Assembly (NCBI GenBank): GCA_003151495.1
Contig: PLXR01000005.1
Location: 300-64,299 of the forward strand
Reading direction: 5' to 3'
Origin: Opitutaceae bacterium
Lineage (GTDB): Bacteria; Verrucomicrobiota; Verrucomicrobiia; Opitutales; Opitutaceae
DNA: 64,000 bases
Below the pieces are notes generated by a model, which was not told where the DNA came from, ran no database searches, and saw only the letters and a list, made by a program, of their open reading frames with translations. Position 1 is the stretch's first letter, and each line of letters starts with the position of its first letter. This document shows positions 47,368-53,978 of the stretch, one piece after another. Both the position numbers and the translations under genes were made by a program.

Positions 47368-48417
47368 ATGAATGTCTCCCAAGCCGATCTCCGCACCGCA
47401 GGAAAAACCGCCGGGTTGACGAACAGCCAGCTTGACAGCCTCTGGGCCGCCCTCCTGGGCGACGCCCGGGCCTCGGGCAGGCCGAGGTTCGACACCGCCA
47501 ACGTGGCCTACTACCTCGGTGCCCTGATCGTAATCGGGGCAATGGGGTGGTTCATGAACAGGGCGTGGGACGCACTTGGCGGCGAAGGGCTTTTTGCAGT
47601 CTCCGTTGTCTATGCAGGCTCGTTCCTCGTCGCGGGCCGAATCCTGTGGAACAGGTCCCTCCGGGTCCCGGGAGGCCTCCTCCTGACAATCGCCGTCGGC
47701 ATGGCGCCGCTGGCAACCTACGGGCTCGAGCGCTGGACGGGCTACTGGCCGGCCGGGGATCCCGGCTCCTACACCCGGTTCCACCCCTACATCCACGGGA
47801 GCTGGATCATCATGGAGGGTGTGACGATCGCCGCCGGGCTCACCGCACTCCGGTTCTGGCGGTTCCCGTTCCTCACGGCGCCGGTCGCCTACGCGCTCTG
47901 GTACCTCTCGATGGACCTGGCCGAGGTGCTTCTCGGGCACCCCTATTTCAACTGGAATGAAAGGGCCTTCGTGACGATGGCGTTCGGGGCGGTGATGCTC
48001 GCAGCGACCTACGCCGTGGACCTCCTCGGGAAGCCCGAGGACTTCACGTTCTGGGGCTACCTATTCGGCCTGGCCTCCTTCTGGGGCGGGCTCTCGAGCA
48101 TGGAGAGCAACAGCGAGCTTTCGAAGTTCATCTACTGCCTCGTGAACCTGGCGCTCATCCTGGCCTCCGTTGCCCTGCGTCGAAAGGCGTTCATCGTCTT
48201 CGGCTCGCTCGGCTTCTTCGGCTACCTGTCCCACCTGGCCTACCGTGTCTTCCAGGACTCCTTCCTCTTCCCGGTCGTCCTGAGCCTGGTCGGCGTAGCC
48301 GTCATCTACCTCGGCCTCCAGTACCAGAAACGGCGCGAGGCGATCGAGGAATACCTTCGCCGGGAGGTCTTCCCCCACATCCGCTCGTTCATCCCGGCGC
48401 GCGTCCTCGCCGAGTAG
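47368..48417 (+). CDS. polytopic membrane protein of unknown function
   Basis: A 349-aa protein with a soluble N-terminal segment of about 45 residues (LTNSQLDSLWAALL) and then about nine hydrophobic helices, such as YYLGALIVIGAMGWFM and LFAVSVVYAGSFLVAGRIL. The tail is charged (YQKRREAIEEYLRREVF). The N-terminus plus helix bundle recalls DUF2157-type proteins, but I cannot place it firmly. It lies 14 bp after the aas-like gene and 21 bp before HMG-CoA reductase, so a role in the same lipid locus is plausible. Confidence 0.72.
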   Translation: MNVSQADLRTAGKTAGLTNSQLDSLWAALLGDARASGRPRFDTANVAYYLGALIVIGAMGWFMNRAWDALGGEGLFAVSVVYAGSFLVAGRILWNRSLRVPGGLLLTIAVGMAPLATYGLERWTGYWPAGDPGSYTRFHPYIHGSWIIMEGVTIAAGLTALRFWRFPFLTAPVAYALWYLSMDLAEVLLGHPYFNWNERAFVTMAFGAVMLAATYAVDLLGKPEDFTFWGYLFGLASFWGGLSSMESNSELSKFIYCLVNLALILASVALRRKAFIVFGSLGFFGYLSHLAYRVFQDSFLFPVVLSLVGVAVIYLGLQYQKRREAIEEYLRREVFPHIRSFIPARVLAE

Positions 48418-48438
48418 GCCCCGACCCCCACCCACTCC

Positions 48439-49728
48439 ATGTCAGCCACCCAGAAGGACGCGCAGCGGCAGATCGAGCGCATCACCGCCGGGCTTTCACC
48501 GGACGAGATCGAGCGGCGCCTGGCGCCCAAGTCGGGCACCCCGCCCCGCCGGGTTCCGGGCGCCACGCGGACCGATCCGCAGACTGTCGCGAAACGATGG
48601 GCGGCCATTCCCCATTCCATCCCGGGAATGGCCCAGGTCGCGGACTCGGCCTCGCTCGCCGAGCACGCGGGCTACGCGAGAAACATCGAGAACTTCGTCG
48701 GGACCGTGAAGGTCCCCGTCGGGCTCGTGGGCCCCCTGAGGGTCAATGGTCTGTCCGCACAGGGGGACTACTACCTGCCGCTCGCGACCACCGAGGCGGC
48801 CCTCGTGGCAAGCTACCACCGCGGGGCGTCCGTGATCACCGAGTCGGGCGGCTGCTCCGTCCTGACGATGAACGAGGGCGTGAGCCGGGCGCCCGCCTTC
48901 GCCTTCCGCTCGCTCCTCGAGGCCGGCCGGTTCGTCCAGTGGTGCATCGAGCACGACGCCGAGCTCCGCTCGGCGGCCGAGGCCACGACCCACCATGGGC
49001 GCCTCGAGAACCTCCGCTTCAACCTCGAGGGGAACCACGTGTACCTCCTCTGCGAGTTCACGACGGGCGACGCGTCCGGCCAGAACATGGTGACGATCGC
49101 GGCCCAGGCCATCTGCACCGTCCTTGAGACGCGGTGCCCCGTGAAACCCGCCTACGGCTTCGTGGAGTGCAACTTCTCGGGGGACAAGAAGTCGAGCGCC
49201 CAGTCGTTCCAGGGCGTCCGGGGCCGCAAGGTGTCGGCCGAGGTCCGCATCCCGCGGGACGTCGTCCGGAGGTTCCTCCACACGACGCCCGAGAAGATGC
49301 TCGAGTACTGGAGGATCTCGGCGATGGGGGGCATCCTGAGCGGCACGATCGGGATCCAGGGCCACTATGCGAACGGGCTTGCCGCGCTCTTCATCGCCTG
49401 CGGGCAGGACGCCGCCTGCGTCTCCGAGGCCGCGGTGGGGGTGACCCGCCTCGAGGTCGAGCCGGAGGGCGACGGCTTCCTCTACGCGTGCGTCACCCTT
49501 CCCAACCTGATCGTCGGAACGGTCGGCGGGGGCACCGGTCTCCCCAGCCAGAAGGCCTGCCTCGACATCGTCGGCCTGGCGGGCCCGGGCAAGGCGCGGG
49601 CGTTCGCGGAGGTGTGCGCCGCGCTGGTCCTCGCCGGCGAAATCTCGATCACGGCCGCCCTCAGCGCCAACCAGTTCACGAAGGCGCATTCGCGGCTTGC
49701 GCGCGGCAGGCCGGCCGCCGGGGCCTAG
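48439..49728 (+). CDS. hmgA: hydroxymethylglutaryl-CoA reductase
   Basis: Reduces HMG-CoA to mevalonate, the committed step of the mevalonate isoprenoid pathway. The 429-aa soluble protein has ENFVGTVKVPVGLVGPL, ATTEAALVASY (catalytic Glu), TGDASGQNM, NFSGDKKSS (catalytic Lys), CGQDAACVSEAAVG (catalytic Asp), GTVGGGTGLPSQ and a C-terminal KAHSRLARG with the catalytic His. Motif wording is closer to class I (archaeal/eukaryotic) than class II enzymes. No other mevalonate gene is in the window. It is followed within 15 bp by a lipid kinase gene, so the product probably feeds a polyprenyl or ether-type lipid. Confidence 0.92.
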   Translation: MSATQKDAQRQIERITAGLSPDEIERRLAPKSGTPPRRVPGATRTDPQTVAKRWAAIPHSIPGMAQVADSASLAEHAGYARNIENFVGTVKVPVGLVGPLRVNGLSAQGDYYLPLATTEAALVASYHRGASVITESGGCSVLTMNEGVSRAPAFAFRSLLEAGRFVQWCIEHDAELRSAAEATTHHGRLENLRFNLEGNHVYLLCEFTTGDASGQNMVTIAAQAICTVLETRCPVKPAYGFVECNFSGDKKSSAQSFQGVRGRKVSAEVRIPRDVVRRFLHTTPEKMLEYWRISAMGGILSGTIGIQGHYANGLAALFIACGQDAACVSEAAVGVTRLEVEPEGDGFLYACVTLPNLIVGTVGGGTGLPSQKACLDIVGLAGPGKARAFAEVCAALVLAGEISITAALSANQFTKAHSRLARGRPAAGA

Positions 49729-49742
49729 CACCGGCCGCCCCC

Positions 49743-50414
49743 ATGAAAGCGACCCTGCCCATGTCCGCGGTCGTCGCCGTCCTTGGCGCCCTCTTGCTCG
49801 CAGTCCGTTCGCTCCAGGCCCGGGGATGGATCGGTGCGGAAGCCGGGCGGAAGCTGGTCCATGCCGGAATGGGCACGGTCGCCCTCCCGTTCCCCTGGAT
49901 CTTCCGGGACACGTGGCCCGTCTGGACCCTCGCGGTGATCGCCGCCGTCATCCTCGGGTCAATCCGGTCCGTGCCGACACTCTCAAGGAGGTACGGGTCG
50001 ATCCTCGGTGGCGTCGAGCGCTCCTCGCTCGGCGACCTTTTGTTTCCGCTTGGGGCGGCCCTGGCCTTTCAGCTGGCGGGGCGGGACAGGGCTGCCTACT
50101 GCGCCGCCATCGGGGTCCTGGCATTCGCGGACACGGCGGGCGCGCTTGTCGGCACCCGATGGGGGCGCCTCAGATACGCTGTCGCCGGCGGGCACAAGAC
50201 ACTTGAGGGTTCGCTCGCGGTTCTCTTTGTTTCGGCGCTCTGCGGCGCAGCGGGATACTATGTCCTCGGGCGATCCCTGCCAGGGGAGGCCGTGCTCGGC
50301 GGCCTCGCCGTCGGCGCCGCGGCCGCGGCCGTCGAGGCGGTCGCGGGATTCGGTCTCGACAACCTATTCATGCCGACGGCGGTCGTCGCAATCATGGTGC
50401 ACTGGCATCCCTAG
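49743..50414 (+). CDS. SEC59/DGK1/VTE5-type CTP-dependent lipid or polyprenol kinase
   Basis: A 223-aa polytopic membrane protein with the family hallmarks AGRKLVHAGMGTVALPF near the N-terminus, LGDLLFPLGAA, LAFADTAGALVGTRWG and GHKTLEGSLAVLFVSAL. Relatives are dolichol kinase, phytol kinase and yeast CTP-dependent diacylglycerol kinase. The substrate here is open: a polyprenol, phytol-like alcohol or diacylglycerol. Its place between HMG-CoA reductase and a CarS-like cytidylyltransferase suggests it makes a lipid phosphate for CDP activation. The ATG at 49743 is used; the track ORF begins inside the reductase. Confidence 0.85.
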   Translation: MKATLPMSAVVAVLGALLLAVRSLQARGWIGAEAGRKLVHAGMGTVALPFPWIFRDTWPVWTLAVIAAVILGSIRSVPTLSRRYGSILGGVERSSLGDLLFPLGAALAFQLAGRDRAAYCAAIGVLAFADTAGALVGTRWGRLRYAVAGGHKTLEGSLAVLFVSALCGAAGYYVLGRSLPGEAVLGGLAVGAAAAAVEAVAGFGLDNLFMPTAVVAIMVHWHP

Positions 50415-50420
50415 GCCGCG

Positions 50421-50999
50421 ATGTACCCCCCTCTTCTCACCGCCCTCGGAATCGTCGTCCCGGTATCCCTCGCGGGACTGACACAGGTCGCGGTCATCCG
50501 CCTCAACTGGCTTCGGGGCCTGGCCGCGATGCCGCTCGATTTCGGGGCGAGGATTCGGGGAACGCGCCTCTTTGGGGACAACAAGACCATGCGCGGCCTC
50601 GTGGTCATGGTGGCGGCCACCGCCGCATGGGTCCTGATCCAGCATGCCTTCCTCGTCGGAATGGGATCCAACGAAGCCGCCCTCCCCGCCTTCCAGCGCC
50701 TGCATCCCCTGGAATGGGGCGCCCTTGCGGGCCTGGGGTACGTGATCGGCGAGCTTCCGAACAGCTTCATCAAGCGCAGGCTCGGGATCTCGGCTGGAGC
50801 CGCCGCAGGCGGCGGCCTCGGCGTTCTCTTCTGGACCATCGACCAGGTGGACAGCGTCGGCGGCGTCCTATTGATCCTGCTGCTGGTCTGGACACCCAGC
50901 CTGCAGGTCGTGGCCGCCCTCCTCGGCATAACGCTCCTGGTCCACCCGCTGGTTGCCCTCGTGATGTTTTGCCTGGGTCTAAAGGACCGGATTGGATGA
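50421..50999 (+). CDS. carS: CarS-like CDP-archaeol synthase (DUF46 family)
   Basis: A 192-aa membrane protein of the CTP:2,3-di-O-geranylgeranylglycerol phosphate cytidylyltransferase family. Diagnostic segments are PLDFGARIRGTRLFGDNKTMRG in the first cytoplasmic loop and LGYVIGELPNSFIKRRLGIS followed by TIDQVDSVGGVL. In archaea CarS makes CDP-archaeol; bacterial homologues exist with untested substrates, so CDP-diacylglycerol or a CDP-ether lipid are both possible. It lies 6 bp after the kinase gene and just before a CDP-alcohol phosphatidyltransferase that would use its product. Confidence 0.87.
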   Translation: MYPPLLTALGIVVPVSLAGLTQVAVIRLNWLRGLAAMPLDFGARIRGTRLFGDNKTMRGLVVMVAATAAWVLIQHAFLVGMGSNEAALPAFQRLHPLEWGALAGLGYVIGELPNSFIKRRLGISAGAAAGGGLGVLFWTIDQVDSVGGVLLILLLVWTPSLQVVAALLGITLLVHPLVALVMFCLGLKDRIG

Positions 51000-51015
51000 T
51001 CTGCCCAACGCCCCC

Positions 51016-51576
51016 GTGAACCTCCCCAACTCTATCACCGTCTGCCGAATCATCCTTGCCCCCGTCATGCTGGTCCTTGCCCGCGCGGGAATGGAGCACG
51101 CCTTCCTGGCCTGCCTGATCGCGTCGCTGATTTCCGACATTGTCGACGGACAGATCGCGCGCCGCATGAACCTCACCTCGGAGTTCGGCTCAAAGCTGGA
51201 CAGCTGGGCGGACATGCTGACGTACGGCTTGGTGCCGATCGCTGCGTGGTGGCTCCGACCGGACCTGATTTCCAGCGAAAGGGCCGCGTTCTTCACCGCG
51301 GTTGGGAGCTACGCCATTCCGGTAGCGATCGGGTTTGCCAAGTTTCGCAGGCTGACGAGCTACCACACCTTCATGGCGCGGGTTTCCGCCTACCTCGTGG
51401 GGGCATCGGTGGTCCTGCTCTTCGCCCACGGTCCGACGCTGCCATTCAGGATCTCCGTGGCCGTCCTTGTGGCGGCGGAGGCCGAGGAGATTGCGATCAC
51501 CCTGGTGTTGCCGGAGCCCCGTTCAAATGTGCGCTCGGTCGCCCGCGCCCTCGAGATCCGGAGGGCCGCAGCCTGA
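51016..51576 (+). CDS. CDP-alcohol phosphatidyltransferase
   Basis: A 186-aa membrane enzyme with the full CDP-alcohol transferase signature DGX2ARX8GX3DX3D (DIVDGQIARR, then GSKLDSWAD). It moves a phospholipid moiety from a CDP-lipid to an alcohol such as glycerol phosphate, serine or inositol phosphate. I chose the GTG at 51016, giving the family-typical NLPNSITVCRI start; the track uses a TTG eight codons upstream that overlaps carS. It is the last gene of the lipid run, 195 bp before a tRNA gene. Confidence 0.88.
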   Translation: MNLPNSITVCRIILAPVMLVLARAGMEHAFLACLIASLISDIVDGQIARRMNLTSEFGSKLDSWADMLTYGLVPIAAWWLRPDLISSERAAFFTAVGSYAIPVAIGFAKFRRLTSYHTFMARVSAYLVGASVVLLFAHGPTLPFRISVAVLVAAEAEEIAITLVLPEPRSNVRSVARALEIRRAAA

Positions 51577-51770
51577 GCCAATCGATGCAGCCCGAAGCCG
51601 GTTCGCATCCAGTCCACCTAGATTGGTCTGCAAGCCGGCACCATGCCGGCACTTTCACCGTGTGGTTTCAAATGGTGTCGCTTTTTTCCGCGAATATTGA
51701 AGGACTACCTCTCGCGGTACCTCAATCGGGCGGATCATTGCCCATCGGTTCACCGCAGGAGAAATTTTAA

Positions 51771-51846
51771 GGGCCTATAGCTCAACGGTTAGAGCAGAGG
51801 ACTCATAATCCTTTGGTTCAGGGTTCGAATCCCTGTGGGCCCACCA
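51771..51846 (+). tRNA. tRNA with CAU anticodon (Ile2 or elongator Met)
   Basis: A full cloverleaf: acceptor GGGCCTA/TGGGCCC with one G-U pair, D arm AGCTCAACGGTTAGAGC, anticodon loop CTCATAA on an AGGA/TCCT stem, T arm with GGTTCGAATCC, and encoded CCA. CAU could be isoleucine-2 (lysidine-modified) or elongator methionine; sequence alone does not decide. Accessory DNA of lower GC begins right after it, so it may be the attachment site of an integrated element. Confidence 0.95.
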
Positions 51847-52011
51847 TTCATAATCAGCATTTTATAAGATAATAAGTGACCAATCGGGAATGATGCTTGG
51901 CCGTTACTTGGCCACTTTAAGGGCTCTTGAATCGGCGCCCGTGGCGGTCTCTCTCCGCTACTAGACGCCCCGGGGTATCGCAGCCTCGGTAGAGGTCGAC
52001 GCGAAATCGAG

Positions 52012-52470
52012 TTAGATGGTTTTGTTGTAAACGGTCACTGCCTTGCGAACCGAATGGAGGATAGGCGTCGAATCATCATACCCTAGCAGGCGGCACACGA
52101 CCCGAGCAGTAATTCGCGTTGCCCCTTCCGGGGGCGGGCCAGCAAGGATCTTCTCGACCTCGGACATCTTGAATTTGTGCTTCTCCTTTCTTCCCGATCG
52201 TTTGTGGTCACGTAGGACGATTTCCGCATTCTCTCCGTTCCGGGCGCCGGTCCGCCATCGATCGACCCACCTCCGCGCCATTTGCGGTAAACAAGTTGCG
52301 GCGTCTGCGACATCCTGAATGTCCGGATAACGAACTTCGTCAGCGGCATACAATACTATTCGGGCGCGACGACCCGCCGCATCTCGACGTTGTGATCCGC
52401 GGATGCCATTCGAGGCCATCCGTTCCAGGTCACGTCTTTGGGCAGGGGTGATTAAAATACTTCGCGGCAT
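52012..52470 (-). CDS. IS630-like N-terminal HTH protein without a DDE domain
   Basis: A 152-aa protein that begins like an IS630/helix-turn-helix domain: ILITPAQRRDLERMA, RRARIVLYAADEVRYPDIQDVADAA, then MARRWVDRWRTGA as the recognition region. The catalytic DDE domain of the transposase is absent; instead there is a basic stretch (KRSGRKEKHKFK) and an unassigned C-terminus. It is either a transposase remnant or a DNA-binding regulator in its own right. It is divergent from the AlpA-like gene, with an imperfect inverted repeat in the gap. The ATG at 52470 is preferred to the track start. Confidence 0.55.
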   Translation of the reverse strand: MPRSILITPAQRRDLERMASNGIRGSQRRDAAGRRARIVLYAADEVRYPDIQDVADAATCLPQMARRWVDRWRTGARNGENAEIVLRDHKRSGRKEKHKFKMSEVEKILAGPPPEGATRITARVVCRLLGYDDSTPILHSVRKAVTVYNKTI

Positions 52471-52476
52471 CCAATG

Positions 52477-52556
52477 AGGTGAAGACTTGTGCGCAAATGA
52501 ATCAAGCGCATCACCCGCCGGTGAGTGCGCTTTCAAGTGAGAATAAGTCCTCACCT
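52477..52556. repeat. 14-bp imperfect inverted repeat between divergent HTH genes
   Basis: AGGTGAAGACTTGT (52477-52490) and ATAAGTCCTCACCT (52543-52556) are inverted copies matching at 12 of 14 positions, 52 nt apart. They lie between the minus-strand IS630-like HTH gene and the plus-strand AlpA-like gene, where operator sites would be expected. Confidence 0.45.
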
Positions 52557-52645
52557 TTGGAGATCGCCGGGACCGAGTTCATTAATGTGCGAAGCCCAAA
52601 GTGCGCCCGCACCCGGCTCAAGATTCACGACCGACCTCAACACAA

Positions 52646-52864
52646 ATGCTCCTTCGCTCTCCTTCTAGCCACGTCGCCGCCTCTGGCGACAACCTCCCCC
52701 GCTTCAGCCGCGCCAAGCCCCTTGCCGCGAGTCTGGGCCTAAGCGTTCGCACTCTCTTCCGCTGGTCCGAGAAGGGGTTCATCTCCCGCTACCGTGTGAA
52801 CGCCCGAGTGACCCTCTTCCAGGTTGACGAGGTAAACACATATGTGAAGGCGGCGCGCGTGTGA
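52646..52864 (+). CDS. AlpA/excisionase-like small HTH protein
   Basis: A 72-aa protein with a MerR-like winged-helix core: KPLAASLGLSVRTLFRWSEKGFISRYRVNARVTLFQVDEVNTYVKA. This layout (helix-turn-helix, small wing, then a DEV-type C-terminal helix) is that of excisionases and AlpA-like activators of mobile elements. The ATG at 52646 was chosen; the longer track ORF adds Pro-rich low-value sequence. The stop overlaps the next start by 4 bp (GTGA). Confidence 0.7.
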   Translation: MLLRSPSSHVAASGDNLPRFSRAKPLAASLGLSVRTLFRWSEKGFISRYRVNARVTLFQVDEVNTYVKAARV

Positions 52865-53976
52865 GCCTCCTTACCCATCTCTTTATGTACAAAAATGATA
52901 GCACAACATCCAATCCGGGAGCGGTCGACGACGGTCGCATTCCTGCCGACGAGGCCAACATCAACAGCGGCACCAGCCGTTCTAACATCGGAGGCACCCT
53001 CATCGCCGAGGTTGAACCCGGCGCACCCGGCGACACCGGAGCCGCCTTGGTCCTGAAGGGGACCGAAGACGTGATCGACTTTGAGGCTCAGGCACCATTC
53101 GCCCTCGTATACTGGAGGGACCCGGACGACCAGGTTTACATCGTCAAGTCACCCACCGGAGATGTCGGCTACGTGACTGAGGCGGCGTTGGACCTCCTCA
53201 CCCTGGAGGTCACAAGCGGGCTTGGGGAGACGATCCCGGAACCCGACGAGCCGAGCGCCACGTTGACCCTGGGGCCGGAACCCACCCTACCCGACGAGGA
53301 CGGCTCCGAACTGGACACGTCATCGGTCCCCATTCGCAGCCATACCGACGAAATCGCGATGCGGCCTCCCGAGGGTATCGTGGTCCAGGTGACGCCAGGG
53401 GAAGGCGGTCTCCTCTACTTGGTCACGGGCGAGCGCCTGACCCAAGAGAAACTCGACGACGCCCACTACGTCTACAACTTCGAGGGCGGTGGCTGGGCCT
53501 TCGTCCACAAGAACGTCCACGGGCGCGTGGGCCGTGTGAGAGCTTCCGTGGCGAGCATCGACGCTGCAAAGGCCTTGCGCCTCGCCGACACCGATACCGT
53601 CTGCAAGCTCGCGGAGGAGACCCGGGCCATCGTCCTGCCGCGGAAGAATGGACCCTCGGCTTCACTGACCGACTACGCCCGCACGTTCGCCGCCATCACC
53701 CTCTGGCCGAAGATCCTCGACGAGGCCAAGCTTAGCTCGGAGGACCTGGACGGGCTCATCTCTCGGGTGAACGACTGCATCTTCCACCACGGCCTGAAGT
53801 ACGCCAACGGTTCCATCGGAATGCAGGTGCCGACGTCCCAGGTCGAGGTAACCCTTTGTGGGACGGCCGATGCGCCTTGGGCGTGGCCGGGCGACCGGAC
53901 CGCGGAGGAGATCGCTGGTTTGGGCCTTCTTCGGGCCCTTAAGGCGTACCGCCAGGCCAACGGAGGGAGGAAGTGA
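52861..53976 (+). CDS. unknown 371-aa protein of the island replication module
   Basis: Not recognised. The first 60 residues are polar and of low complexity. Acidic, Pro-rich linkers follow (PEPDEPSATLTLGPEPTLPDEDG) and then a globular C-terminal half (YVYNFEGGGWAFVHKNVHGRVGRV, ITLWPKILDEAKLSSEDLDGLISRVNDCIFHHGL). It overlaps the AlpA-like gene (GTGA) and ends just before the primase-helicase gene, whose Shine-Dalgarno lies inside it. Its position suggests a replication or regulatory accessory protein. Confidence 0.75.
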   Translation: MSLLTHLFMYKNDSTTSNPGAVDDGRIPADEANINSGTSRSNIGGTLIAEVEPGAPGDTGAALVLKGTEDVIDFEAQAPFALVYWRDPDDQVYIVKSPTGDVGYVTEAALDLLTLEVTSGLGETIPEPDEPSATLTLGPEPTLPDEDGSELDTSSVPIRSHTDEIAMRPPEGIVVQVTPGEGGLLYLVTGERLTQEKLDDAHYVYNFEGGGWAFVHKNVHGRVGRVRASVASIDAAKALRLADTDTVCKLAEETRAIVLPRKNGPSASLTDYARTFAAITLWPKILDEAKLSSEDLDGLISRVNDCIFHHGLKYANGSIGMQVPTSQVEVTLCGTADAPWAWPGDRTAEEIAGLGLLRALKAYRQANGGRK

Positions 53977-53978
53977 CC

